Positions 1 to 7,494 of a DNA stretch of 40,243 nt are shown one piece after another. The translations under genes and the position numbers were made by a program. The notes below the pieces were generated by a model that did not search any database, was not told where the DNA came from, and was given only the letters and a program-made list of their open reading frames with translations. Each line of letters starts with the position of its first letter. The stretch's first letter is position 1. Source of the DNA: a virus; IMG/VR virus record IMGVR_UViG_3300029893_000025, positions 1 through 40,243 of that record. The stretch is one strand, 5' to 3'.

Positions 1-473
1 TCCCCCACGTCGTCAAGGCCGGACTCGGCTATAGCCTTCTGCCCCAACCTCTCGCTGGCCTCTCTGGGGGCCGCTATAAGGTCCCTTAGGCCCTCTCGCG
101 CGCCTTTCCTCCCAAGTGACTCCGCGGCCTCGCGGCCAGCGGCCTTGAGTAGACCGCCAGCGCCAAATGTGGCCAAAGAGGCCGGGTCGGTTAACTGCAC
201 TGGCAAGTCAAGCGCGAACTTGGACACTCCCGCGGCCATCTCTCCGGCAGGCTCCGCGGCCCCACGTAAATAACCCTTGCCCACCTCGCCAACTGGTAGC
301 ACATCAGCAAATTTCTCTATTCCAGCCTGAGTGGCGCGCCCTACGGCCCCGCCCACGACGCCCGCGCCCTCACGATATCGCTCGGTGAACCCGGGGGCCA
401 CCCGCTCAAGCACGGGGGTTATCGCCTCTCTGGCCACCTTCATGGGGCCCATGGCGCGCTCGGCCCACTTGGG
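1..473. repeat. Terminal overlap, allele A (pairs with 39732-40243)
   Basis: Positions 1-77 are identical to 39732-39808 and 397-473 are identical to 40167-40243. Between them the two copies diverge to roughly 85 percent, with a 39-nt (13-codon) length difference. The identical blocks are exactly 77 nt on both sides, with a mismatch immediately inside each. This is what a de Bruijn assembly with k=77 gives when it writes out both branches of a strain-variant bubble in a circular genome. Removing one copy gives a circle of 39,731 nt (allele A) or 39,770 nt (allele B). It is unlikely to be a genuine tandem duplication, because the long gene only closes in frame on the circular reading. Confidence 0.85.
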
Positions 474-767
474 CGTGATGGGGACCTTCTTGCCGAAGAC
501 CTCCATCCGCTCCTGCTCCGCGGCCTGACCAGCCTCAACCAGTTCCTTGTTCTCGTAATCCGAAGCCGACTTTATGAACCTGTGCTTTAACTCGGGAACC
601 ATCAACTTGGGGTCGGCCTTGGCCGCCCCGGCGTAGAATAGTTCCCTAATCTTGCCCCGAACCTCGGGAGATTTGGACTTATACGCCTCGCTGTCGGCTA
701 TCTCCTGCCAAGAAAGAGGCTCCCCCCTCTCGGGGAAAGGGAGTTTGAACAGGTCTAAGTCGCTCAT
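1..767 (-). CDS. Large internal virion / DNA ejection protein, N-terminal part (allele A)
   Basis: This is the 5' part of a very long gene that runs off the left edge and continues at the right end of the window. Joined to 39731-35867 it makes an uninterrupted reading frame of 1543 aa. The ATG at 767 overlaps the TAA of the upstream gene (TAATG), which indicates translational coupling. The N-terminus (starting MSDLDLFKLPFPERG) is followed by a motif typical of phage internal core proteins, SWQEIADSEAYKSKSPEVR, then Ala/Glu/Lys-rich helix. About residues 124-230 differ between the two alleles, including a segment of different length. The role is inferred: an ejected core protein that helps DNA cross the cell envelope. 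See the entry at 35867-40243 for the rest. Confidence 0.8.
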   Translation of the reverse strand, partial: MSDLDLFKLPFPERGEPLSWQEIADSEAYKSKSPEVRGKIRELFYAGAAKADPKLMVPELKHRFIKSASDYENKELVEAGQAAEQERMEVFGKKVPITPKWAERAMGPMKVAREAITPVLERVAPGFTERYREGAGVVGGAVGRATQAGIEKFADVLPVGEVGKGYLRGAAEPAGEMAAGVSKFALDLPVQLTDPASLATFGAGGLLKAAGREAAESLGRKGAREGLRDLIAAPREASERLGQKAIAESGLDDVG

Positions 768-1288
768 TATTTGTTCTCCGGCCTAAGGAGGTCCATGAGT
801 TGCGAAGCCTCGGACGGGGGCTTGGCCGCGGGGGTCAGTCCGCCGTGTTTCTTGCGGATGGGGGCAGAGAACGACTCCAACTGGGAGAGGGAGTCCTCCC
901 ACTTAGAGCGCGCGACCTCCGCGGCCGCATTGTAGCGCGCTATCTCATCGGTCCTGACCGCCATAGAGGCCGCATTGAGGTTTATCTGGTACTCTTTCAG
1001 GGCTTGGTCGGTCTGGTCCTTGAGGGTCTTGTAGGCCAACTCCTGCTCATAGTCGCGCTTTTGGCCAAGGATAACATTGTACCTCTTTTGGGCCTCGCCA
1101 AGCATGGCCTGCTTGTGGGCCATATTCTGAGAGAGTTTCTCTTTCTCAAAGCCCAGTTTTGCCTCGGCCAGGTCGGCGCGCGCCTCCTGAGCCCCAGAGG
1201 CCATACGTTCCGACGCCTCAAGGCCGTAAATCTTGCCCAGGGCGTCCCCTAAGCCGCTCCAAAAATAACCACGTCCCTTTGCCGCCAT
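767..1288 (-). CDS. Putative internal virion (ejection) protein, coiled coil, 173 aa
   Basis: The ATG at 1288 follows GGGAGG at 4 nt and sits one base after the TAA of the upstream gene. The protein starts MAAKGRGYFWSG and then has a long charged Ala/Glu/Lys/Gln helical stretch (about residues 25-135) that should form a coiled coil. There are no catalytic motifs. It lies between the 314-aa Gly/Ala-rich protein and the 1.5-kb-plus ejection protein and is coupled to both. The three-gene order resembles the internal core cluster of podoviruses such as T7 gp14-gp15-gp16 or P22 ejection proteins. That role is inferred from position and composition, not from a recognised family. Confidence 0.7.
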   Translation of the reverse strand: MAAKGRGYFWSGLGDALGKIYGLEASERMASGAQEARADLAEAKLGFEKEKLSQNMAHKQAMLGEAQKRYNVILGQKRDYEQELAYKTLKDQTDQALKEYQINLNAASMAVRTDEIARYNAAAEVARSKWEDSLSQLESFSAPIRKKHGGLTPAAKPPSEASQLMDLLRPENK

Positions 1289-1289
1289 A

Positions 1290-2234
1290 TTACCTCCCAA
1301 AAGCGCCGAGCAGGAACGGCAGGGCCGCTCCGCCAACGGTCTTGGCTATATTCTTTTTGCTAAGTATGTTGCCGCGCATTTTGCCGAACATATAGGCGGG
1401 GATAGCGCTGGAAGCAAGGGCCGACCAGCCGCTCTGCCCGGGGGCCATTAGGCTTGAGGCTAAACCGCCATATGCACCTCCCAACATGCCGGACTTGGTC
1501 CCCGCGCCGCCACCAGCGAGGGCCGTGCCGAGGACCGCGCCGCCAGCGATGGGAAGCACGTTTTTAGACAGCCCGGCCTTCATGGTGTCCCACTTGGAAA
1601 GCGCGGGAGCCGCGCCCGCTCTGGGGGCTACGGAGCCGGGCATGCGGGCCATGGGGTCCAGATCAAGCCCCTTATACCCGGGCGCGGTCTGCGCTGGGGC
1701 CGGAGCCGCAGAAGACGGGAGCGCGGGACGCTCGGACAGGCCCTTGGTGAGTTTAGAAAACCCGCTCTCGGCGCCTTTTTCGGTCCCGTATCGGCCCATG
1801 AGGCCGTAAGCGCCCAACTGGCCAAGGCCGGAGTACATGGACGCCTTCTCCTGAGACTTGGCGGCCTCGGAGGCCATCTTGGACTCATGTTCGCGCTGTT
1901 TGGCGGTCTCGGACTGGCGCAGGCGTATCTCTGCGGCCTCGGATTCTATGGCCATCCGCTCCTGCGCCATGGCCTTGGCGAGGTCGTCCTCGGTTATGCC
2001 GGAGTGGGACAGGCCCCTCTGGGCGGCTATGGCCTCATACTGAGCCTTGAGTTTTTGATAGGCGGCCGCGAGGCGCGCCTGAACCCACTGCTCAGACCCA
2101 GCCTCATACTGCGTAAAGTCTCCCATAGGCAGGAGGTTCTGGGTGTCGGACACCGACGGGGTGCTGGCGGGCTTAAACCCGCTGGTTGACGTCGTCTTGG
2201 ACGCGTACTGAGATTCTGGAGCCGTTATCGGCAT
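1290..2234 (-). CDS. Putative internal virion protein with coiled coil and Gly/Ala-rich hydrophobic end, 314 aa
   Basis: The start at 2234 has AGGAGG shortly upstream, overlapping the TAG of the preceding 37-aa gene. Residues 45-135 are a charged helix with an ARLAAAYQKLKAQYEAIAAQ type heptad pattern. Residues 225-310 are Gly/Ala-rich and hydrophobic (for example NVLPIAGGAVLGTALAGGG), as expected for a membrane-interacting segment. This pattern of soluble coil plus membrane-active glycine-rich end is common in ejected podovirus core proteins. No enzyme motif is seen. The assignment is by composition and neighbourhood. Confidence 0.65.
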   Translation of the reverse strand: MPITAPESQYASKTTSTSGFKPASTPSVSDTQNLLPMGDFTQYEAGSEQWVQARLAAAYQKLKAQYEAIAAQRGLSHSGITEDDLAKAMAQERMAIESEAAEIRLRQSETAKQREHESKMASEAAKSQEKASMYSGLGQLGAYGLMGRYGTEKGAESGFSKLTKGLSERPALPSSAAPAPAQTAPGYKGLDLDPMARMPGSVAPRAGAAPALSKWDTMKAGLSKNVLPIAGGAVLGTALAGGGAGTKSGMLGGAYGGLASSLMAPGQSGWSALASSAIPAYMFGKMRGNILSKKNIAKTVGGAALPFLLGAFGR

Positions 2235-2242
2235 ACTGCCTC

Positions 2243-2356
2243 CTAGTTCTTCGCTTTGCCTTCCAGCGATTTTCGCAACTGTCTGAAAACCTCTGCGGCC
2301 TTGTCTATCTGGTCGGCCATTGTGACGCGTTTGGGCTTCTTAGCCTTTGGCTTCAT
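2243..2356 (-). CDS. Small basic/amphipathic protein, 37 aa
   Basis: The ATG at 2356 overlaps the end of the metallophosphoesterase gene by 17 nt, and its TAG is embedded in the Shine-Dalgarno of the next gene. The N-terminus is lysine-rich (MKPKAKKPKRV), followed by a helix, MADQIDKAAEVFRQLRKS. A second start at the internal ATG (2320) is possible. The function is unknown; its placement in the ejection cluster suggests a minor virion component. Confidence 0.5.
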   Translation of the reverse strand: MKPKAKKPKRVTMADQIDKAAEVFRQLRKSLEGKAKN

Positions 2357-3152
2357 ACAACTTGCCGTTTGGTGCGATAAAAGACATCCCCACGATGTTG
2401 ACCACGTAATCCTGAAAGTCCCCGTTGCTTTTTACGTATCCGCACCCAAAAGAGTTTATCCACCTATTCGTTGTCCCCCTCAAATAAGACGGGGCCCTGT
2501 CGCACATACACCCTATAGACTTTACCTCACAGATGTCCCCAGAGTCAAGGGGTGAGGTAATGGTGTATGTCTGGTTGGTGTGATGGTGGAAGGTCCGTAT
2601 ATTTCTGCGGCACCTGAGGGAGATTGATTTGGTGTAGTGGTCTCCGCCATATCCTTCCCCATGTATAAAATACAGTTTGCCGAGTTTATAAAAACCCCCG
2701 TGGCCCACAACCTTGTACCCGCGCTTCTGGAGCATGAGTTCCGACTGTATCTCCACTCCCTCGTCGTGGTATTGCGGATATTCGCAGTAAAACTTATCCA
2801 GACGCTCCTCGTGGTTCCCCAGTATGAGGACCTTGCGGCAGTCCTCGCCCGCGGCCACGTCTATCTCGTCCAAAATAGAGTTGCATGTCGCAATCTCGGC
2901 CTTGATGTCCTTGAGGCACTTGTCTATCCCTATGAGGCCGCGCCTGTGTTTATTGAACCGGGAGATGGTCTCTAGGTCCACAAAGTCCCCGCCTATTATA
3001 AGAAAATCCGGCCTAAACTCCCGTATAAAAGGCAGGATAGCCCTCACGTACTTGGGTTCAGAGTGGACGTCACCGAAAGCGACGAACCTACTTATTTTTC
3101 TTCCGCTTCTTTGACTTCTCAAGAGATATCCGAGACCCATACACCGGGTCAA
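2340..3152 (-). CDS. Calcineurin-like metallophosphoesterase, about 270 aa (late region)
   Basis: The metal-binding signature of the calcineurin-like phosphoesterase fold is present in order: GDVH (residues 27-30), GGDFVD (54-59), GNHE (112-115), then HGE and a HHH cluster near the end of the catalytic domain. Two metal ions normally bind these residues and hydrolyse phosphodiesters or phosphomonoesters. The start is uncertain: the longest reading begins at a TTG (3152), and an ATG lies at 3140. Both overlap the upstream 69-aa gene and neither has a strong ribosome site. Cysteines are common in the C-terminal third. It lies between the lysis cassette and the ejection proteins. The substrate is unknown. 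A second, unrelated-looking phosphoesterase occurs in the early region at 28377. Confidence 0.8.
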   Translation of the reverse strand: MTRCMGLGYLLRSQRSGRKISRFVAFGDVHSEPKYVRAILPFIREFRPDFLIIGGDFVDLETISRFNKHRRGLIGIDKCLKDIKAEIATCNSILDEIDVAAGEDCRKVLILGNHEERLDKFYCEYPQYHDEGVEIQSELMLQKRGYKVVGHGGFYKLGKLYFIHGEGYGGDHYTKSISLRCRRNIRTFHHHTNQTYTITSPLDSGDICEVKSIGCMCDRAPSYLRGTTNRWINSFGCGYVKSNGDFQDYVVNIVGMSFIAPNGKLYEAKG

Positions 3153-3297
3153 GCCCCCTGATTGCCTTGTTCACCGCGTCTGCTATAACCTTGACCTGTT
3201 TCTCCCCGACCTGATACATGGTGGGGGGCGAGTCATCAACGGCCACGGAGACGAACCCCGCTGTTTCGTATATGTCAAGGCATATCGTGAGCGGCAT
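3088..3297 (-). CDS. Hypothetical protein, 69 aa
   Basis: The ATG at 3297 lies one base after the TAA of the lysin gene. The protein begins MPLTICLDIYETAGF and ends in a lysine-rich tail (KSKKRKKNK). It has a short beta-rich N-terminal part and no recognised motif. The start was chosen for the tight junction with the preceding stop rather than the longer frame upstream, which would lie inside the lysin gene. The 3' end overlaps the phosphoesterase reading frame by about 65 nt. Confidence 0.5.
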   Translation of the reverse strand: MPLTICLDIYETAGFVSVAVDDSPPTMYQVGEKQVKVIADAVNKAIRGLDPVYGSRISLEKSKKRKKNK

Positions 3298-3298
3298 A

Positions 3299-3754
3299 TT
3301 AGAACGGTATAACCAGAAAATACGCGGGCTCGTCAGAAAAGGCCCAGTTGACACCCATTATCCCACTCTTTTTCCCCACGTTGGCGCACTCCGGCACATC
3401 CTTCCCCCACTTGGCGGAGTGGGACATCTTGCCCGACGGGTATATGACCGCCACGTGCCCGTTGGGCTTGGCCTTGGCCCCCGCTATGATGATGGCCCCG
3501 CGGGCCGCCCACTCGCAGGCTTCCTTTTCGTCACATTTAACCGCGTAGTGCCCCGTCTCAAGGCGGTTTACGATGTCGTTGGCCATCATTATCCCGTGTT
3601 TGTCGCGGGCGACCCCACTCCCCATGGCCATGCAGATTGAGTCTACCGCAAAATTGCAAAACGTGAGGCCGCTTCTGGGTTGAAACGCTCGGTCAACCAC
3701 AGCGCGGTCACACGCCTCTTTAAGGCGCTCTCTGTCTGGCCTATACCCCGCCAT
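3299..3754 (-). CDS. Putative endolysin, NlpC/P60-like or CHAP-like cysteine peptidase, 151 aa
   Basis: The protein has a Cys near the start of a helix (TFCNFAVDSICMAMG, about residue 33) and a later GHVAVIYPSG motif with a His at the start of a strand. This is the arrangement of Cys nucleophile and His base in NlpC/P60 and CHAP amidases/endopeptidases, which cut peptidoglycan stem peptides. It overlaps the end of a holin-like membrane protein gene by 14 nt, the usual order of a lysis cassette. There is no signal peptide and no separate cell-wall binding domain. It could be a virion-associated peptidase instead. The family assignment rests on motif spacing only. Confidence 0.6.
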   Translation of the reverse strand: MAGYRPDRERLKEACDRAVVDRAFQPRSGLTFCNFAVDSICMAMGSGVARDKHGIMMANDIVNRLETGHYAVKCDEKEACEWAARGAIIIAGAKAKPNGHVAVIYPSGKMSHSAKWGKDVPECANVGKKSGIMGVNWAFSDEPAYFLVIPF

Positions 3755-4046
3755 TAGCCTTGCCGGACTCTTTCTTTATCTCATCGGCCACCTTATCAAA
3801 GATGTCCTTATAGCCGAGCAGTTTATCAAGGAAGGCGAATCCGCCGAACCCGCCCACGGCCGCCACCACGGGCTGATAGACGTCCTCGGGGACGAAGCCC
3901 ATCACGTAGGCCACGGTCAGAGCCGCGACAACGATAGCGGAGGTCTCGGTCCGCCACCCAGTGAGTTTCTGGAACATCTTAACCAACCACCCCAGAACGA
4001 ACTTATTGAGAAGAAACTTCATGACTACCGCCTTTGCCTTTTCCAC
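3741..4046 (-). CDS. Holin-like small membrane protein, 101 aa
   Basis: It starts at a GTG (4046) placed 5 nt after AGGAGG; an internal ATG at residue 9 is a possible second start. The protein has a basic amphipathic N-terminus (MKFLLNKFVLGWLVKMFQKL), then two hydrophobic segments (about residues 36-55 and 60-75) and a charged C-terminal helix (DKVADEIKKES). Size, topology and position directly upstream of the putative endolysin fit a holin that permeabilises the inner membrane. Small membrane proteins of this type in phages are often annotated only as holin-like. Confidence 0.6.
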   Translation of the reverse strand: MEKAKAVVMKFLLNKFVLGWLVKMFQKLTGWRTETSAIVVAALTVAYVMGFVPEDVYQPVVAAVGGFGGFAFLDKLLGYKDIFDKVADEIKKESGKANGGV

Positions 4047-4146
4047 GATTCCTCCTAAGCCTCTTTTCTATCCTTTCCAGTTGCTTCGCCCTTATGTGGG
4101 CCATTTTTGCCGCCAACGCGCGCGCCGCTTTTTCTATCCGGTTCAT
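4003..4146 (-). CDS. Small coiled-coil basic protein, 47 aa
   Basis: The ATG at 4146 follows a GGAG-type ribosome site and encodes an amphipathic basic helix (MNRIEKAARALAAKMAHIR then QLERIEKRLRRN). It lies about 74 nt downstream of the predicted start of the promoter at 4227-4255, so it is the first translatable gene of that transcript. The end overlaps the holin-like gene by 44 nt in another frame. A competing 58-aa frame (ATG 4228, stop 4055) covers the same DNA; its start codon lies inside the -10 box, so this transcript could not translate it. Confidence 0.45.
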   Translation of the reverse strand: MNRIEKAARALAAKMAHIRAKQLERIEKRLRRNRGKGKGGSHEVSSQ

Positions 4147-4226
4147 TGCTCCACCCCGGCAGGGCTATTTTGATGGATATCCCCCTACTTAGAGCGAATC
4201 GCAACAGCCCCCTTAATATTGTTATC

Positions 4227-4255
4227 ATTATATCATTTATGGCCCATCTTTTCAA
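4227..4255 (-). promoter_or_regulatory. Promoter of the lysis/ejection genes
   Basis: Minus strand: TTGAAA, 17 nt, TGA-TATAAT. It overlaps the end of the 65-aa gene region and predicts +1 at about 4220, upstream of the 47-aa, holin-like and endolysin genes. Confidence 0.7.
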
Positions 4256-4258
4256 GGG

Positions 4259-4456
4259 CTACCACATTTTGGCCACTATAAACACAAACACGGCCCACAG
4301 GACCCACAACTGGAACTGAGCCCCCGGAATCCCGTTCCCGTCTTTCCATTTTCGTATCTTCTCTACGCATTTAGAGAGCGCGTTGAGTTCCTGAACCGCC
4401 ATTATAAGCAGTTCTCTGTCGGTTTTGGCGTCCAAGTCTATCTTGTTGTCGCTCAT
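4259..4456 (-). CDS. Small protein with C-terminal membrane anchor, 65 aa
   Basis: The ATG at 4456 overlaps the TGA of the upstream 50-aa gene (ATGA). Residues 1-40 are charged and helical (starting MSDNKIDLDAKTDRELLI). Residues 47-64 are a hydrophobic helix (FQLWVLWAVFVFIVA). The topology resembles XhlA/hemolysin-associated or accessory holin proteins that sit in lysis cassettes. This is inference from topology and neighbours. Confidence 0.6.
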   Translation of the reverse strand: MSDNKIDLDAKTDRELLIMAVQELNALSKCVEKIRKWKDGNGIPGAQFQLWVLWAVFVFIVAKMW

Positions 4457-4605
4457 ATCTTCCTCGTCCTCGCCTGTATCTCATAGCGCCCGTTGGACAG
4501 CCAGCCGGCCTTAACGCGGAAGTCCCCCCACGGGTAGAGCGTAAGCCCGAGCAGTCGTTGGACCACTATCAAAAAGGGCATGGCGAAAAGGAGGGTTAAT
4601 ACCAT
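4453..4605 (-). CDS. Small membrane protein, 50 aa
   Basis: The ATG at 4605 overlaps the last codons and stop of the tail-fibre gene by 10 nt, and its TGA overlaps the next ATG. The N-terminal 23 residues are hydrophobic (MVLTLLFAMPFLIVVQRLLG) and the rest is polar (GDFRVKAGWLSNGRYEIQ). A single membrane span is expected. A second ATG lies at 4581. It belongs to the chain of overlapping lysis-region genes; the precise role is unknown. Confidence 0.55.
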   Translation of the reverse strand: MVLTLLFAMPFLIVVQRLLGLTLYPWGDFRVKAGWLSNGRYEIQARTRKI

Positions 4606-7076
4606 ATTGTGACCACTCCGTTACCGCCGGCCCCGCCGTTTGAATCCCCTGCGGTTCTTGACCCGCCGCCGCCGCCGCCGCCAAAAATGCCCGCTTCTCC
4701 TGCGGCGTTATATACCCCACGCCCGCCGCGTCCCACTCCACGCCCGGAAGCACCACCGACTGCGCCAGGGGCATATCCATTAGACACTAAGGCTATTTGA
4801 CCCGAGGCCCCGTAATAGGATTCGCTTACACTTCCCGAGCAAGCACCCCCTAGCCCCGGCGTTGACGGGGCATTGTCGGCGTAGTAAGTCGCACCGCCGC
4901 CGCCTCCGGCGATAATAGAGTAAAAAGTGGTATTTCCTCCGAGGGACCCGGAGCCTAGCACCCCTACTCCACCGACGCCCCCGGCTCCGATTGAAAAAGA
5001 AACCGAGCCTCCGGGGGTTGTCGTTGCTATAAATACGCAAGTGGCTCCACCGCCGCCACCGGACCCTGCGATGTAGTAAAACCCCTGCGAAGCCGCACCG
5101 CCGCCACCCCCGGCGGTTATGACGGCCTTAATTTTTGTAACCCCCGACGGTACGGTCCAAGTATTGGCCCCCGACGATGTAAAGGTCACAAAGTTCTGAA
5201 ACCCCGCACCCGTCACGCTCCCCGTGAAAGTGTTAGCTCCGGTGAAGGTGTTATCCCCTCCGATAAGCAACGACGACGAGGATATGGCTACCGTCCCGAC
5301 ATGGCCGTATTTAATCATGTAGGCCACGGCCACGTTCTTGGGGCGGGTTTCGGTGGAGATACGAGGCGTGCCGTTGGTCCCGTCGTTTTTGCCCACAGAA
5401 GATTTTCCGGCATAGGCGCTATACGGAGCTGAGGCAAACTGGCCTGCATTTCCGGCGGGCTCGTCGGCTACTTCTCCGTATCTCGCCCCGAAATTAGAAA
5501 CAACGGCTGTATAATGAATATGTCCCTGTAGCGTGTCTGTCTGTGTAGAGCCCACGACCCGGTTGACGTCGGGGTCGCTCCCGTTAAGGTTCCCTAAAGC
5601 GCCCCGTGCGAACATTCCCCGGAAGTCCGGCAGTTGGAACACGGCGGGCGACCCCGTTACCGTGTAGGTGGAATACCTATGTCCCGTCACGGCGAACAAC
5701 TGCGAGTAGGTCGTAGTGGAAACATAGGACCCGTCGCAGTATAGGTAGCCGTCCGGGGCCGTCGTCGTGGAATACTGAATTATGGAGCCTATCGGGAGGC
5801 CGTCTATAACCGCCGTGCTATCTACTACTCCGCCACCTCCGCCATTGAGCGCATAGGTCGCCGTCGCCACCCATAGCGGATAATAGCCCGTAGCCGTGGA
5901 CTGGATAACGCCCGTCAGGTTGGAGCCGTCGCCGTAGAAGGCGGAGGCGGTTATAGAGGAGGTAAAAACCGCTCCCCCGTCTACATTGACCTTGTGAGTG
6001 TTTGACGCCCCTCCGCCGACCAAGACTTTGCTCGCAGATAGGGAGGCCAAATACGTATCGCGCCAAGTCAAAAGAGAGCCGCTTGTCCCGCCGACCTGTA
6101 AGTCCCCGCTTTGGATAATCAAAGCCCCCGTCATGGTGTCGCCGGTTTTGAGGACGTGATTAGCCGTCACCGTGGAGAGGTCCACCGAGCCCGTAGGGAC
6201 CGTACCCACCAACTCCCCTGCGGGCAATGATGTAAGCCCCGCGCCGGAGCCGTAGAACCCCGCGCCTACGGTCACGCTGGACGAGAATACCCCGCCGCCG
6301 CTTACATCAAGGGTGTGGGTCGGCGCTGTTATTTTGCCCAGCGAAAGCGCGTGGCCTATTCTGTTGTGTCCGTGTTCTGTGGGATAGGCGCTCAGTAGTA
6401 TGCGCGCCGCGGGATTCCAGTCGTAAAGCGTCAGGGCCGCGCCGCCTATTCCGGTCTGCCCTGTGGTCAAATCGTACCTCTGCGTTGAGTCTATGTACCC
6501 ATAGACGTGTCGCGTATTCGAGCCGCTGTTAAGGGTCAGATTTCCCGTCATCGTGTCCCCGGCGCGATTCACCTTGGCCGCTTCTATGGCGCCAGTGGAT
6601 AATTCTAGGTCCGCTATAGCCGCCGCGTTGGTCCCGGTGCTTACCGCGATGGCCGCGTCGGCTATCTGCCTATCGCTTACCTCGGTGGCTAAATCTTGGG
6701 TCAGGACTCCAGTGCTCACCGCAACGGCCTCTATACGCGCCCCCGTAGTCGCTATGGCGGTGTCGTACTTAGTGATGGTAATAGCGTCGTACACTCCAAC
6801 TTGCACTGCGGCCGGGTATACCGAGTTAACCGCCACGGATGAGGCGACCACGGTAGAGCCGAGAGCGCCATAGATAGTCCCGGTGGAGCGGATGTCTCCA
6901 GCCACGTCAAGGCGGTAGGCGGGGGAGGCCGTTCCAATGCCCACTCTAACGTCCCCGGTGCTGATATAGATAGTGTTGCCGGAGGCCGCCACGTTTTCCA
7001 TTACGGCGCGGCGAGTCTGGGCGTCCGCGAGGGCCGGGGCAAGCAGAAGCGCTATGGCTAATTTTATCATTTTCAT
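4596..7076 (-). CDS. Tail fibre / receptor-binding protein with signal peptide, collar domain and Gly-rich tip, 826 aa
   Basis: Domains in order. A Sec-type signal peptide (MKMIKLAIALLLAPALADAQ) with an ADA cleavage site. Repeats of the VGIGTASPAYRLDVAG type with GDTMTG modules (about residues 45-420), common in fibre shafts. A phage tail collar domain (about 426-520, with DGYLYCDGS and FQLPDFRGMFARG). A glycine-rich C-terminus (about 655-826) with runs of GGGGG, like the distal adhesin loops of T-even tail tips. The first ATG (7076) abuts the -10 box of the promoter at 7077-7105. The predicted transcription start falls on the second ATG (7070, MIKLAIALLL), so the real product probably lacks two residues and is leaderless. 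A signal peptide is unusual for a virion protein. Receptor binding is inferred. Confidence 0.85.
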   Translation of the reverse strand: MKMIKLAIALLLAPALADAQTRRAVMENVAASGNTIYISTGDVRVGIGTASPAYRLDVAGDIRSTGTIYGALGSTVVASSVAVNSVYPAAVQVGVYDAITITKYDTAIATTGARIEAVAVSTGVLTQDLATEVSDRQIADAAIAVSTGTNAAAIADLELSTGAIEAAKVNRAGDTMTGNLTLNSGSNTRHVYGYIDSTQRYDLTTGQTGIGGAALTLYDWNPAARILLSAYPTEHGHNRIGHALSLGKITAPTHTLDVSGGGVFSSSVTVGAGFYGSGAGLTSLPAGELVGTVPTGSVDLSTVTANHVLKTGDTMTGALIIQSGDLQVGGTSGSLLTWRDTYLASLSASKVLVGGGASNTHKVNVDGGAVFTSSITASAFYGDGSNLTGVIQSTATGYYPLWVATATYALNGGGGGVVDSTAVIDGLPIGSIIQYSTTTAPDGYLYCDGSYVSTTTYSQLFAVTGHRYSTYTVTGSPAVFQLPDFRGMFARGALGNLNGSDPDVNRVVGSTQTDTLQGHIHYTAVVSNFGARYGEVADEPAGNAGQFASAPYSAYAGKSSVGKNDGTNGTPRISTETRPKNVAVAYMIKYGHVGTVAISSSSLLIGGDNTFTGANTFTGSVTGAGFQNFVTFTSSGANTWTVPSGVTKIKAVITAGGGGGAASQGFYYIAGSGGGGGATCVFIATTTPGGSVSFSIGAGGVGGVGVLGSGSLGGNTTFYSIIAGGGGGATYYADNAPSTPGLGGACSGSVSESYYGASGQIALVSNGYAPGAVGGASGRGVGRGGRGVYNAAGEAGIFGGGGGGGSRTAGDSNGGAGGNGVVTIWY

Positions 7077-7105
7077 AGTATAGCAAATTATCTGTTATTT
7101 TTCAA
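7077..7105 (-). promoter_or_regulatory. Promoter of the tail-fibre gene with TAACAGATA motif in the spacer
   Basis: Reading the minus strand: TTGAAA, 17 nt, then TGC-TATACT (extended -10). The spacer holds TAACAGATA (7089-7097), which also occurs three times at 21.0-21.5 kb. The predicted +1 (7070) is the A of the second ATG of the gene. Confidence 0.75.
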
Positions 7106-7494
7106 GCGGGAGCCGTGGTGACAGCCCCGTCGTCATCCACCCCCAATTCCCACGCCGTGCCCAAAGAGTCTACCAATATTATTGAGCGAGAGAAGGTCAT
7201 AAACGAGTATTCGTTTGACACGGGCGCAGTCGTGGGAACCCCGTCCGAATCCACCCCTATGGCGAAAGTGCGGCCGTCGGGGGAGATGAGTACGCAGGAG
7301 TAGGGTACCGCGGTGGTGGTGAGGGCCCCGGTGTTGTCAATGCCAAGGATATATCTGCTGTTGTTGGGCGAGAGAAGCCCTATCCCAGCCGACACCATGC
7401 GCCGGATAAGGCCCGGCGGGAGCCTTTTTGCGTCTGGATGGGACCCCGTATGTGTGTGGTTCTTGAAAATGGTGAACAACTGGTTGACGTCCAT
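7102..7494 (-). CDS. Structural protein with three short repeats, 130 aa
   Basis: The ATG at 7494 overlaps the TAA of the nozzle gene (TAATG) and follows GGAGG at 5 nt, so this start is preferred to the ATG at 7533 inside the upstream gene. After an N-terminal HTHTGSH segment the protein has three repeats of about 34 residues ending GIDNTGALTTTAV, GVDSDGVPTTAPV and GVDDDGAVTTAPA. Such beta-rich repeats suggest a small trimeric or propeller-like tail component. Position between nozzle and fibre supports a tail role. No named family is recognised. Confidence 0.65.
   Translation of the reverse strand: MDVNQLFTIFKNHTHTGSHPDAKRLPPGLIRRMVSAGIGLLSPNNSRYILGIDNTGALTTTAVPYSCVLISPDGRTFAIGVDSDGVPTTAPVSNEYSFMTFSRSIILVDSLGTAWELGVDDDGAVTTAPA

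Noticed and set aside
4055-4228. Alternative 58-aa frame in the lysis region
   Set aside because: Its ATG lies within the -10 box of the promoter at 4227, so that transcript cannot carry it; kept only as an alternative to the 47-aa gene, although its stop does overlap the AGGAGG of the holin-like gene.
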